Assembly (NCBI GenBank): GCA_032718565.1
Contig: JAVGVS010000636.1
Location: forward strand, 62,001-126,000
Reading direction: 5' to 3'
DNA from: Distichodus sexfasciatus
Lineage: Eukaryota > Chordata > Actinopteri > Characiformes > Distichodontidae
DNA: 64,000 nucleotides
Part shown: piece by piece, positions 1-12,800 of the stretch
How positions within the stretch are numbered: the stretch's first letter is position 1
How the letters are laid out: every line of letters begins with the position of its first letter
Notes under the pieces: generated by a model
What the model was told of the DNA's origin: nothing
The model's input: the letters and a program-made list of their open reading frames with translations, nothing else
The model's database searches: none
Translations under genes and position numbers: made by a program

Positions 1-1777
1 CCGCCTCCTGCCTCTGCAACTACATTTTACTTTTAATTAGCCTCCCGGTGCTCCTGTGGGTAATTACGGTAACGAGCCGCAAGAACTGCATGAAGCGCAA
101 AATCCGCAAAAAAAAAAATCCCCCCCCTCCTGAATTATGTGGTGCCTGGAGCTCTGATTAATCGCCGTAATTCCTGAATTGGCAGGAGAGAGAGAGAGAA
201 AAAGGAGGGAGGGAGGGAGGGGGGGTGGAAAGTGTGTGTGGTGGTGGTTGGGTTGGGGTTTGGGGGGGGGGGTAAAAGGCGTGAGCTTGACACCGTTTCC
301 CCCGCCGCGAGCCCCGTGTGTCACCCGGTCGCCTCCCGCGCTTCCACGGTAATTTACAGCCAATGATCAGTAGGTGTCCGCATCGCCGCTTCCTCACCTC
401 ACACCCCCGTCAGCCACACACGGCGCAACACACACACACTCACACACACTCGAACACACACCACCCGGTTTCACTATCTTAATGGGGACCTACAGTTACT
501 ACCAGGTGTATATCATAATAACTACAGTGAACTCTAAACCTAAATATCAGTAACATAACTACGAGTACAAATAAAAATCTATTTAGTTTCTTACATGAGA
601 TTAAAAAAATATATATATATATTTAGGTTTGTTTATACTGGACTTTATCCTGAGTCGTTGCTTTTTAACAAACAGATGACCATTACAAAAACAATACAAA
701 CACGAAAGCTAAACAAGTAAAAATAAACAAATTAATAATTTAGCCTATATAAAGCTTTTGGAAATAAATATAAATTATATATTCACAAAGATTTCTAAAA
801 TGTTGTTTAGCCTATATGTCATTAACAGAAACTGTATATATACAAAAATCGTGAAAATATAGAATACATCTAGAAAACAAAATAAAGAGTAATACAATTA
901 ATAAAGGTCCTCAAAACCAGCTTAAAACTCGCATCTGCGCTCGCACACACGCAAACACACACACGTGTATGTGCAGGTTTTGGCGTCTTTGTGAGGACCC
1001 GAGCGTTTTTCTTGAAAAATTAAGGAAATATTCCGATTTTTATATTATAATAATGTAAAAACAAATTGATTTTTTTATGAAAAACTAAAACATATTAAAT
1101 AATTTTTTGTGCATACTGGTTAAATGTAAGGTTTGGAGATGATTGTGATATGACTATTTACATCTGGTTATAATATCAGGACCCCATAAAGATAGCAAGA
1201 GCTGATTCGGTGCACACGCACACACACCCATACACATACACACACATACACACACACACACACCGGGAGGAGCCGTCTACCCTTCCGTCACCCATACCCG
1301 CCCCTGAGGACGGTGCGTCGTTGGCAGCGTCAATATTATTTATTATTTCCGTTAGTCTCGGTATTTAGCGCCGCCGCCGTTCGCGCTTCCCGCCCGTCGG
1401 TGAGCGACGACTCTCCTTCTGCTTGTGTGTGTGTGTGTTTTCTTTTTTTCCCTCCCCCCGAAAGAATTTAATTTTTAATTTTTTTTGCACCGGGGCGTCT
1501 CGCAGCGGTGGCGGCGGCGGCTTTTTTGCGCCGTGATGCTCGGCGTTGAGGGCGCGTAAAGCGTCGGGAGTCTTTCGGTCGGTCGCTCGCTCGGGTAGGT
1601 AGAAAAAAGCTCGTCCATTTTTTTCCCTTCTCCCCTCCCCCCTCCCCCGCTGTTTTTCTCTCTCCCTCTCTCCCTCTCTTTTTTTTTTGGCTTGATGCAT
1701 GCGCTCTATCTCTCTTTCTCTCCCTCTCTCTCTCTCCTCGCTACCGCGAATTAATCCGTCGCCTTTAATTGCGTCGT

Positions 1778-1827
<50 letters not shown>

Positions 1828-2071
1828 ATTGCGTCCCAGTGTCCGGCCCGGTGCGCGCTCCCGAGCCCTCCCCGGTGTTCCCGTTAATGACCCGTGATCC
1901 TCCTCGCCTTCGCGCGCTCCCGCCGCCTCCAACGCGGCAGCGGTCGGAGAGTAATTACCGTAATTGATGCTCGAGGCGACGGGAGCAACGGGGCAGAGGA
2001 GGGAAAAAGAGGAGGAGGAGGAGGAGGAGGAGGAGGAGGGGGTGCTTTGGCCGCAAACTGCAAATTCGTAA

Positions 2072-2130
<59 letters not shown>

Positions 2131-2210
2131 TGTCCTTCTCTCTCACTCGTTCTCTCTTTTTCTTGCTCTCTTGCTCAAACAAAACAAAAAGCTTGAGGAT
2201 CTCCTCTTTC

Positions 2211-2266
<56 letters not shown>

Positions 2267-2690
2267 CTTTACTCTTTCCTTTTCTCTCTGTTATTCACCA
2301 TCAGTCTCGCTCTCTTTTGCTCAAACAAAACAAAAATCTTGAAGAAACAAAAATCTGTTTTCTCTCTGCTTTTTTGTTTATCTATCTATATATCTCTTAA
2401 TCAAACAAAAGCAAAAATCTGGAGGAAAACACTCCCATAGACAAAAGCCAAATGAGACATTGGAGAATTTTGCTAGAATTTAGTTAAAACAAAACAGATA
2501 AAATAACAGCAAAACTTGAATTCAGGAAGTAAGTTTGAATGCAACAAAAGAAGCCAAAACCCCAAAATTTGGATAGAAAATTGGCTTGGTAATATTTTGC
2601 AAACAAAATTTACATATTTCACTTTTCTTACTAGCTATACATAAACAAGGTCACCAATAACCCTAAGCTTTCTCTCTCTGTTTTCTCTCC
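1..2690. other. cxxc4 upstream/5' intron region, microsatellite-rich
   Basis: No convincing protein-coding exon. The segment 1300-2050 is GC- and CpG-rich and is a plausible promoter/5' exon area for cxxc4, but I cannot place the transcription start. The rest holds CA/TG tracts (420-460, 1205-1265), CT tracts (1776-1826, 2073-2127), a GGA run (2008-2039), a TATC tetranucleotide run (2211-2264) and AT-rich sequence (480-1200). Short open frames here are products of these repeats. Confidence 0.6.
2073..2264. repeat. (TC)n followed by (TATC)n microsatellites
   Basis: About 55 bp of pure TC repeat (2073-2127), then a TATC tetranucleotide array of about 13 units (2211-2264), both in the last 600 bp before the cxxc4 coding exon. 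Likely length-polymorphic. Confidence 0.95.
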
Positions 2691-2694
2691 ACAG

Positions 2695-5600
2695 AAGTGT
2701 TTCCAGCGGATGCTAGCGGTGTTTTGAGCGCACTGTGTTTTTTGCGTGCGCGCGTTCCCGTTCCCATGGCGAACATGAGCAGCAGCGTATGCATGGAGAC
2801 GCCCCCCCACGCCCACGGCCACGCCCACGGCCATGCCCACAACTACACGCCCACCCCGGGGCGGGACTTCCCCCTGCAGATGGACTCTTGCATGAACCCG
2901 GTTCTGGACTACAGCGCCCAGATGGAGCGCTATCGCTCCTTCGCTAACTTTTACAAGAACAGCGCTGCTGCTGCTGCAGCAGCCGCCAATGCCGCTGCAG
3001 CGCCCTTCCCTCAGACAGCCAAAATCGCCCGCATTGCAACACCCATCTTCCCCTCGGCCCGCCTCTCGGCCATGCCCCCCTGGCCCTGTGACAATGGCAT
3101 GCTGTGGGGCCGCAAACCTCCTGCTGTCAACGTCAACGGCGCCCACCCGCACCGGGGAGCGATGCCACGCGCTGAGCCTGTGAACGTGCACATGCCCGGC
3201 AAGCATCTTGGCCAGGACCCTGCCGCCTTGCCCATGGGTGCCGACAACTTCCTGACGCCACTGACGGCTGAGCAGTGCAGGGGTCTGCCCGTGGGCGGGG
3301 CTGAGTGCATGAACCGTCTCAAGATGCCACCCTCTGTCCCCGTCCCACCCGGTGGTAGTGGTGCAGGAGGCGCAGGTGATGCTGATAGGGGTGGAGGTGC
3401 AGCAGCCACGGCCGCCGCCGCAGCCGCCGCCTTTGGAGGAATGCCTCCACTTGGTGGGTTGTCTCTGCCTCCAGGGGTGATTGTCATGACCACACTCCAC
3501 TCGGGTGCTGGCTCGTCGGGCGTGACCATGTCGGACAGTGCTTTTCAGATCGCCAACGCGGCGGCGGACTGCCAGCACAGTGGCTCCTCCTGCTCGGGAT
3601 CCCCTGCCGCGCTCGCCAACGCTACTGGCGCTAATGCCAACGTTGGCAGCTGTGGTGGCACCGGCACCAGCTCTGTCTCTGCTTCTGGTGGCGGAGGAGG
3701 AGGAGGTGGAGGAGGCGGGGGTGGCAGCAGTGGAGCAGCCAAGAGGAAGCGAAAACGGTGCGGTGTTTGCGCCCCCTGCAGGCGTCTCATCAACTGCGGT
3801 GTCTGTAGTTCCTGCCGAAACCGGAAGACAGGACACCAGATCTGCAAGTTCAGGAAGTGCGAAGAGCTAAAGAAAAAGCCAGGGAGCTCGGTGGAGGTAA
3901 AATAAACTTGTTGATGCACCTACAGTATGTGCATGCATGTACTCTTAAACACTATTCCAGAACACATGTAGGTGCTCACTTGCACTTAAACACTCTTCTG
4001 AAAAAGTGTCTTAATTGTGCTCACACACACTCCTCCCTCTCGCTTTCCTATAATTGCTAGTGATGATGCTGTGGGTTTGGAACCGAGCCCAGTCCTGGCA
4101 TACTCTGCACTAATTAACCACCAGGCATTCATAGTGTGTGTGTGTATGTGTGTGTTGGTGTGAGTGTGTGTGTGAGAGGGGAAAGAGGGAGAGAGGGAGA
4201 AAGAGAGAAGAGTGGAGGGCAGAAGTGGATGGTTGGGACATTTCCCAAAGCCCTTTAGAGTTGGAACTATGCCGGTACACTCTTCCACTCTCACTCTAGC
4301 TCCTGTCTTTCTCTCCTTTTCATTGGCGCTGGTTCACACACACACACACACACACAAAATCTTTGGAGGAGGGGCGGCATGCGTGTTAGGGACATGATGA
4401 GGCAATATGCTGTAAGCTGGCTGTAACGTTTGCTCACAGAAATGAAGCTAAAACCACTGCGGCGCTGATCCAGGCCAGAAACTCTGCCACCGATTTTGAA
4501 TCACATTTGAGTTGCTAAAGAACCTGCCAGAAACGCCAACCCGAAGATAACTCGACAGTGGTTATAGTGGCCGAGTTGGTGGGATTCTCGCCTAGGGACC
4601 AAGAGGTTGTGGGTACAAATCCAGATCTGTAATGCCCTCAGCAGTGCCCTTGAGCTCCTGAGCAAGACTTTTAACTCCCAAGTTGCTACAGGGAGCCTGT
4701 CTGTGTAACTAGGAGAAGGAAGATAAATACTGTAAATGTAAACTAGGAGACTTTTGTCAAGTGGATCTGGCATTTTCATTCATCATAGTGCAGGGCTGCA
4801 AACCCAAATGACTTGATATCTATGACCTAGTTCCCAAATACCCAAATGTCTAGATGCTTTTTGGATGACACTGGTCACACTCATGGTTACATTTCAAAAA
4901 TCTCTAGACATTTTGGTATTCAGAAATTGGGGAGTTTTTGTGGTGTTAATGTTGGGACAGTGGCTTGTTTGAGGGATTTCATGGAAGCAATATGCAATTC
5001 TGGTTATTCCTGGAGGGTATCCTGGAAATTTCGATCCTGCCTGATGAGCTTCTACCTGAAACCAGGTGTGAATGTTCTAAAAATGTTCTCACTGACAGGT
5101 TGGTATGGGTTTGTTCAGAAACTTGGTTTTTGAGATCATTGAGATTGTGAGTGTGTTCATTTAGCATCTCAGTCAATCAAGGGAATGTGGGAGTATGTTT
5201 GTTAGTGTCAGTACAGCTCTTTGTCAGGGTTCGTTAAGAACATTCAGACTTTCAGAGATTTCTGCAGAATTCTGGAGTATAGAGCTGTGCCAGTCCTAAG
5301 TACAGACAATGCGCTAGTTGATCCTCTGTGGCAGCCCCTACAGGAGATGCCAAAAGAAGAAGCGCAGTGTTTCTGAACTCCAATGAGGTTTGAGGACTAA
5401 TCTCAAAATTGAATATCTAAAGCAGGAGTGGGTAATTCTGGTTCTGGAGGAACAGTATCCTGGAGGTTTTCCATCCTACTTGTGAGTCGCTTCTTGTGAG
5501 AATCTACCTAAGACCAGGTGTGATATCCTCTTAGAGTGAGGTGACGTGATCAAGGTGGTTCTCCAAGGTGTGGGCCTGGTCTCCTGGAGGTATCCTGGAG

Positions 5601-6734
5601 GTTTTCCGATCCTTACTGTACCTGGCGAGTCACTTCTACTGAGTATCTCGAGACCAGGTGTATTTCTTCTAAAGTCAAGTAAGATAGAAAATCTCGCACC
5701 GTGGTCCAGCATCCCGTTTGAGACACTTTGACTCTTGATCGCAACCAATCGAGAGCGGTGCAGAGTTTCTACATAAATCAGCTGAGTGCCTCGGTGGAAC
5801 GACTCCCAGCAGGCCTGCGGGGAAGAGCGTGAGGCCAGCGTGTGTTTGCATTACATTTGGGAATTGTGTGTTTTGAGGACTGTATCGTCTTTGGCAACGC
5901 CGGAAGGACCCTCCAACCTGCCCACGGGAGCAGACGGAGGGAAATATTTCTCCACCAGCTGGTTTCCACGACTGTTTCCTTCTCTGTCACATTGCCGCAG
6001 GACCGGGATCATCTCCCGCCACAGCGAAATCCTAGTTTCTCGCCCACGGGGCGCAGTTTCACGGGTGAGCAAGTCCAGAGGGATCCCGTTTTTCCCGACC
6101 ACACGCTGCGGGGCCTGGATTTGGTTTCATATGTTCAGCATTGATTAGGGGGAGTCAGATTGGTTTGCATAGCAGGGGAAGGCGGTAAATCTGTGGTTGT
6201 GGATTTGCTAAAACAAACTAAATACTTTTTTCGTGTCTGGCCAGGTGGAAATCAGTGTAAGTGAATTGGACTTGAGAATCGTAACTGTGGAGTGGGCCAA
6301 AAGGACAGTGGTTTTAATTGTGATTTAATTGGGTGTAGTGTGCAGGTGTGTTTGTGAGCTTTGCTTTCTTTTGTTAATTACTGGTGCAAAATTTTTTTCA
6401 ATTTCCAAATATTATATTGATTCAAATGACAAGGTTGAGGTTTGACATCTGCCGATATCACATCTGCCACGATAGTTTTAATTTGGTTTGGTTGGAGCCA
6501 GCGATTGACTAGGGACAATGCTGATTTAACTGAGTAACTTCAAATCAAATTACAAAATCCCCAGAACATCATTTGAACATCATTATTTCTGAAGCTATAC
6601 AATGTCAATAGTATGCGTTGGGCTTGTTGGTAGATAGATATATTGTTACACCTCTATTATTAATACAATGTGTATTTTTCCCACAGAGAGCCTCCTCTGT
6701 AGGAGCGGCGGACACCTTTCGCTGGTTCTTCTAA
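2695..6734 (+). CDS. cxxc4: CXXC-type zinc finger protein 4 (IDAX), two coding exons
   Basis: Coding exons are 2766-3896 and 6687-6734, giving 392 residues; the exon begins at an acceptor (cag before 2695), so a 5' non-coding exon lies upstream. I chose ATG 2766 (CCCATGG context) because the frame upstream has no ATG. The donor GAG/gtaaaa and acceptor ccacag join in phase 0, and the last 15 codons end in FRWFF, the C-terminus of vertebrate CXXC4. Seen in order: a His-rich HAHGHAHGHAH stretch, a conserved block containing LDYSAQMERYRSFA, alanine runs, GGLSLPPGVIVMT, a glycine run, then the CXXC finger (residues about 326-370) with KRKRKRCGVC and RKTGHQICKFRKC. In the family the finger binds CpG DNA and the KTGHQI segment binds Dishevelled to dampen Wnt signalling. 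The N-terminal block marks the long isoform and separates it from CXXC5. Confidence 0.95.
4553..4743 (+). mobile_element. tRNA-derived SINE, family B, copy 1
   Basis: The tRNA-like head carries an A-box-like 'tagtggccgagttggt' and a B-box-like 'gggtacaaatcc'. The body shares 'ctgagcaagact', 'ttgctacagggagcctgtct' and the tail 'aaatactgtaaatgtaaa' with copies at 32203, 33222 and 54465. Confidence 0.75.
5005..5665 (+). repeat. Three diverged copies of an about 80-bp unit
   Basis: Units at about 5005-5085, 5448-5525 and 5582-5665 share 'tatcctgga', a central 'ttctac' and a terminal 'accaggtgt'. They resemble a dispersed fish repeat that often carries the words 'ggttctggagg', but the family was not identified. 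Confidence 0.55.
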
Positions 6735-7997
6735 AAAACGACTGCAGAGACCGGATCGGGAATTAGCCGGAGGACCTGACCATAAACTCTGAGGAGAATT
6801 AAATAAAGAACTAAAAACGAACACAAACACCGGAGCACTAATGTGGATAACGGACGAGAACTTTGCTCCATCACTCGAGGACGTTCCACTGGAGCCTGAC
6901 CACGGACTTCACTTTTCTTCGATTGGCTCGCTGGGATTTCACTCGTTCCCCACCCTGGGGAATGGATCTGACCAGAGCGCCATCACTCCTTCACCATTTC
7001 CCCTGCCGCTCTCCTGTTCACTCTCTCTCTCTCCCTCCCTCCCTCTATCTCTCTTTTTCTGGGTGGATGTCTTGGAGGTCGCTAGCTCATGGGGGAGCGT
7101 TTTAGGCCCCAGTGTGGCACTGACTTCACGCCTTGATAGAAGGCCTCCCAACACACATACACTCACACTGGTACGCACACACTAAAAAGCCTCACACACA
7201 CACACACACAAGTGGCATCACACCTTCTCAGACTTGGAATTCCCAATCTTCACCTGTTTCCTTTACCTCCGTACCTCATAGAAAGAGAAAAGAGTAGAAA
7301 GAGAAGAAGCGGTTAGATATTAGGGGTCGACCGATATGGTTTTTATTTATTTTTCTGGTCCGATACCAATAATGATTATTTCTAACCGATATTTAAATGC
7401 TGAAAAACTGAATTTAAATGCCTTGTATGTTTAATTCTGAGAACTTTTTAACACAACAAGTGCAGGGAGTTTGCAGCTTCTGGGTCAAAATGCCAAACTT
7501 TCAGCACTTTCAGTTTTCAGTGCTGAAAGCCTAAATTGGTGAGGTCTAATCAGTCAAAATGTGTTGTGGGCAGTGACTTCAGACTTTCATTAATTTATTT
7601 TGCTTTTGAAACGACCAATATCAATAACTGTAAAAATGTTGAGCATAGCCCAAAACAATCGGTTGGGACAATAATCGGTCGACCCCTATTCAGAATGTTT
7701 GCAGAAGAATGCAAATCATCTAAATCTATCAGGATTATTTTACATGCGTTTTGACGTATATGAGATCAGATGAATAGCATCTAGACAACAGAAGGGTTTA
7801 ATTTCAGTTTCTGTCATAAGAAAAAAACGGAAAAATCCACAGAGTCTTAGTCCAGGTCGAGCACCACGTGGGAACCTGTCCACGCTCCTAAACACTTCAC
7901 TGTTGCATGGGTAGAAAAATGTGTTTTGGTTTTAACTAAAGACTTTAAATAACTTTGTACATTGCTGTTGTGATGCCTTACTGTCTTGATTAATAAA
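6735..7997 (+). other. cxxc4 3' UTR (extent inferred)
   Basis: Sequence downstream of the cxxc4 stop. Possible polyadenylation signals AATAAA are at 6802-6807 and 7992-7997; which is used cannot be told. It includes a CT tract, a CA tract (7193-7210) and an inverted-terminal-repeat element (7321-7688). Confidence 0.45.
7321..7688. mobile_element. MITE-like element with 18-bp inverted ends
   Basis: The left end reads TAGGGGTCGACCGATAT and the right end is its reverse complement (ATAATCGGTCGACCCCTA, one base different). The element is 368 bp with no coding capacity. No clean target-site duplication was found. A more decayed relative with matching ends lies at 9249-9697. Confidence 0.75.
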
Positions 7998-8040
7998 AGA
8001 CCGTTAGGATAAAAACACACAAAAAAAGAAAATTGTCATC

Positions 8041-8820
8041 TTAAATGTGATCTTTTTGTGTGCAAGTTTTTCCTTTTCCTCCTCCTCAGACGTCGAAGAC
8101 GACGCCATTGTTCATATGCGGCAAAAGAGAGAGAGAGAAAAAAAAAACCCAGCCCTGAGCCGCCATGTTTTTCTTTTCTTTCTTTCTTTCTTTCTTCTTT
8201 CCAAGGCCAACAGATGGATTTCATATCCATCTTCTGGAATCCATTTTGATAAACGCTCTCGCGCAAGTAAAATGGTTTCCCCCCGTCGACACACAAAGGA
8301 CGGGCTTCGGGTGAGCGAGGAGGGGGAAGGAAAAAAATCCCAACGCGGGGGGGGGGGGAGAAGAAGAAGAGGAAAAAAAGGCCCCGCTCTGAAACGTAAT
8401 ATCACAACATTGCTTTTCTCAACCCGGGCAGATCTGTCAGAGAGAGAGAGAGAGAAGGAGAGAGAGAAAGAGAGGTGGCAAGAGAGAGAGAGAGAGAGAG
8501 AAGGGTTTGGAAAAAGTGGTAAGCTGGCGTAATGGCGGAAAAAATGGAGGCTCGACCCAGCAGAGTGGAAGGCGAAAAGATGGCGGAAAGACGGAGGAAT
8601 ATTTCAAGCCTTTAGAGCCCCATCACTGTACATGTCATCCTTTTATTGTTGAGCTTCTATGACGACTGCCGCGTTGCTAGGCAACATGAATTACAATGAC
8701 ACGAGCGCCCTGTGTTCTAGAATGTGGGAGGGGCGGCGGATGCCTTCACTCTGAGGATGATTTACATCAGAGAGAGAGAGAGAGAGATAGAATGAGGTGG
8801 GGGGGGGGGGGGGGAAGGTT
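8041..8820. promoter_or_regulatory. Orphan candidate regulatory cluster (YY1-like and X-box-like sites)
   Basis: Between the 3' ends of cxxc4 and rigi there is a stretch with AAGATGGCGG at 8577-8586 (YY1-type), ATGGCGG at 8532-8538, and a near-palindromic X-box GTTGCTAGGCAAC at 8673-8685 (RFX-type), flanked by GA microsatellites and a G run. No open frame or splice-flanked exon was recognised beside it. The promoter/enhancer role is inferred from motifs alone. Confidence 0.35.
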
Positions 8821-9248
8821 GGAGAAAGAGAGATATGTTTTATTCTCAACAGCATCTTTATTTCATCCAGCTCACTGCAGTCAAATGACGACAGCACATG
8901 GAAAAACAAAAACGCAATTGGACAACACCACTACAACATCAGTATCAAGATCTCCAGTATTTAAACACCAAAAAAAAATAGGGAAAAAATATATAAACAT
9001 AACCCAACACATAAGAGGAATATGCACTGTTAGGTTGTGAAACATGACAAAAGGCCACATTCTTGGAGGTTTAAAATGGGGGCGGCATGAAGAATCTAGA
9101 AGAGTGAGGAAAAATGCAGTGACCTATAACATAATTAAGTGAAAAGGTTGCAGTGCGGTGCTGAAATTTGAGCAGCAAAAATAATATTCCAAAATTAATA
9201 TACATAGATCTGATAAAACACTTTATAGTCCAATCAATAATCACTAGT

Positions 9249-9697
9249 TAGGGGTTGCCTGATATTTTCAAGTCTGATCATCCGTAATCAATGAGCCCGA
9301 TAAAACCAATTTTATACCAAATCATTTTCTCAAATATCTGTATTTTTTTCAAAGCTGAAAAATTATTATTAAAAGAGATTTGTATTATTATTATTAACCA
9401 TAAACAAGCTAAATATCATTATTGACAATCACCTGGCTCATCAATTATGATCCTAACCTTGAAATTCTTGAATAATGCACACTTAATAAGTCAATAATTG
9501 GTTGACACCTACATGTAATTCACAAAAATTCAACTTTTAACCAATAACCAAATGAATGGAATGGTGGATGAAGTGTTCCTCTAGATCTCAGAGTGGTGAC
9601 TTCAGACAAATCAAAAATGCAATTTAAATGAAAAATACAATATCAATATCAATACCAACAAAATACCCCATATCGTCGCTGATAATCGGTTGATGCC
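9249..9697. mobile_element. Decayed relative of the 7321-7688 MITE
   Basis: Begins TAGGGGTTGCCTGATATT and ends 'ctgataatcggttgatgcca', both diverged forms of the TAGGGGTCGACCGATAT terminal repeat. AT-rich, non-coding. Confidence 0.45.
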
Positions 9698-9821
9698 AAC
9701 TTGTAATATATAATTATTTCTACTCAGTGTGTGTCAAGCACAGCAATATTGCTATAACCACTAATGTAAACCTTAACCTAGAAATTCTAAGATAAGTTAT
9801 TCGAATTAGTTTTTGAATGTG

Positions 9822-12800
9822 TCACACGGTTCTCGGCCCCCAGGCGTCAGCGCTCATCTCAGTCAGGTCGAACTTGCGGATGGTGAAGGTGATGTCGCAC
9901 CACTTTCTGAACTGCTGCAGTGTCTGGGTTTTGGGATTCTCCGCCACGAAACTCTCTACTTTCAAAAGTGGGAGGTCCTGCAAATCAAACCAAAAATCCA
10001 TTCACATGATTAAATACATAAATTAATTTAGATTAGACGCACAAATACATTATGAGAAAAAAGGAGCTTGTAGTTTTGCCTATAATTTTGGAAAAAATTG
10101 AGTGATTTTCAAAATTCCTTTCAGTTGATCACATGTTGTTATATCGTTTGATACCATACACTTTTTCTGGCCGCTATTCTTCTTACAGTGTTTGTGCTAG
10201 AAACATTATTCCAACTCTAAAATGTGCAGACTATAGCAATGTCGACTGATTGTATATATACTGTTGATACTTGGACTTGTTTCTGTCCATTTTTTGTCAG
10301 CTTTTCCCCAGTAGACTAACATGGAGCTCAAATTTTGACACTTTACCACAAAGCAGCCGTTCTTCACAAAACCACCAAATTTGACGTGATTCGGGGGCCA
10401 AAATCAAAACAAGGTCTTTCTACTCGGCCAGTTTTCATGTCACAGCTACAGAACTTGAGATTTCCTTCAGTTGCATGTCATAGTTTTCTGTCAAAATGTA
10501 ATGTTAATATAAAAATTTTATTTGTATTCATCATTTCACAGGGTATAAAAGCTATAAGTTTAATGAGGATAAAATAATCATTTAGTTGCACATTGAATTC
10601 TGAATGAAAAAATAAATGGATGACATTTGCCCACGTTTATTAAACCAAACGATTTTACAAAATGTCTGACTGTGTTGAGCTGTGAAAAAAAAAGTTGGTT
10701 TCAGAAGGTCGCTGACCTGAATGTTGAGGTAGGAGGCGATAATGCCCCAGTCGTGCTTGCAATTCTTACACAACATTTTCTCCTTCTTTGTCACTCCATC
10801 GAAAGTTTTTGGCCGGCCGTGAGGTCTAATGTCACAGCGCTCGAACACAGAGCGGTCCAAGATGATGTGGTGAGCTTCCTGAAAATAAAAGAAAATAACC
10901 ATGAGGATTTTAGATTAGCAGGTTCGGATTTAGGGTTTATAAATTTCGATTTAGGACGCAGGGTTGTAGTCTGATTTTTCAGGGATATTACTAATTGAAG
11001 AGAGTGATAACTGATAATTGATATTTTTAGAGGTTGGTGTCGAAATTCAGCATGATTAATACTTAAGTCATCAGTATGAAATATTTCTGCAAAAATGACA
11101 ATGTGGCAGCAGGGATGAAGAAGATATTCTACTTCTTGATGAGGCAAGAGTGGTGTCTCTATGAGCAAAAACTGAGTAAAGTGCCGAAAAAGTGAAAAGA
11201 ATAACATGATGATTAGCCCAAGCACCATAGTGCGCAAGCTGCCACAAAATCTAAACACTTGTGCTTGGACCCCAATGAAGAAAAAGAAGAAGAAACAATG
11301 AAGAGAATAAGGTTAGAAACAATATTAATAATAATATTCAATTAATATTCAATATTCAGCTCTTGAAAAGGCTTATTAGTAAAAGGTGTTATTTTTCATG
11401 TCGTATGAAAGTAATATATTGAAGCGTGGAGGGTGATGGGATCTCGTTCGTACCTGCAGCACTCGCAGGTCGTCGCTATAGCACATGAAATTCCGGCACT
11501 TGGCACACAGTAGCTTGAAGCTGTCATGAGTACGGGGTCTCGCTGGACTGGAGCTCAGGTGGTCTCTCTTGGCCTTGTCCTCTCTCTGAAAAACATCGAC
11601 CTACACAAACACACATCATGCACAACAATCACACATCTATCAATCTATCTATCTATTAATCTATCTAAGTGCCTATAGAAGGAGACGTGATGTTTTTCAG
11701 GTGAGGTGGAGCTGTGACCTTTATGTGCAGGTCTTTGGGTGAAGCCTGCAGGGCCACAATGGCTTTCTCAACCAACTTCTCTTTCACCATGTTCTGTTTC
11801 TCCTTGTCAATACGCTCCTTTCTGCTGGAGATCAGATAGCACCTACTGCCCTGAGCACGACCACGTCCTGAAAACACACACACACACACACATTTTTAAG
11901 AATATGACCATAATAGGGACTGAGATTTCAAAGGGAGTTCAGCCTGAATAAACATTTTGGGTTTTATGTCCCCATAACGACACACGTCCCCAGTTTATTG
12001 GTGTGTAATCAGATCAAAGTCAAAGTCCTCATTATTGTGGTATATATTTTTTTGCAGTGATTAACTTTGTTTTACATCCCCACAATGACACAGGTCCCTA
12101 CATTGTTGGTGTGAAACCAGGTCAAAGTTCCATAATTGGAAGGTTAACAAACACACACACACACACACACAGACTTAAATTGGTTTTAATACAAATCTTT
12201 GAAATGGGTCGCCAGTTTTAGTCCTCGCTTTAAAGGTGTCGCCAAAAGAAGTTTAGAACAAATGCCCACATAAACATACATATGCATGTAAACATACACA
12301 CATAGTGTTAAATTTGTTTACACCGAACAGGGACACTAGTTTTAGTCCTAACTTTGCAGGTGTAGAGTCTAGAACATATACCCACATACACACACACATA
12401 AACATAAAAACAGACATACACACACACACACACACATTGTTCAATCTTAGCATCCAAACAGGGACACAAATATTAATCCCTGCTAGGAATAGTCCCCACT
12501 TTGCAGGTGTAGTGTCTGAACATTTCTCTCCAAAAGGAGTCTAGAACAAATACACACACAATCATAGACACACACACACACACACAGTCTTGTATTACTA
12601 TCTTTGTGAGGTCCTTCCATAGACTCCCATAATAACTAAAGTACATAATTTTACAGCTACACCTAATCCTAACCCTAACCTTAACCCCAGTAACCAAAAA
12701 CACATCTTTTACCTCTTTTAGTTTCTCAAATAAAACAAGTACATTTTTTATAAAGTCATTTCTCCTCATGGGGACCTCTCAAATGTCCCCACAAAGCCCA

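Larger units (their letters stand above)
3897..6686 (+). other. cxxc4 intron 1 (coding intron) with old repeats
   Basis: The 2.8-kb intron between the two cxxc4 coding exons. It contains a CA tract (4335-4355), a tRNA-derived SINE (4553-4743), three diverged copies of one unit built around 'tatcctgga...ttctac...accaggtgt' (about 5005-5085, 5448-5525, 5582-5665), and a short decayed match to the RTE LINE 3' end (about 5319-5372). No internal exon was recognised; open frames at 5786-6148 look fortuitous. Confidence 0.6.

Noticed and set aside
1884..2196. Open frames with RERERE or SLSLSL repeats
   Set aside because: They are translations of the CT microsatellite.
2631..3836. 401-codon open frame antisense to the cxxc4 coding exon
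   Set aside because: It mirrors a GC-rich exon with alanine and glycine runs. The product is low-complexity with no recognisable domain, and the sense frame carries the CXXC finger.
11256..11300. GAA-rich tract after 'ggaccccaatgaag' as an RTE LINE end
   Set aside because: Too short and diverged to assign.
12660..12690. CCTAACCCTAACC telomere-like run
   Set aside because: Only two imperfect units, within a dispersed repeat; no telomeric array.
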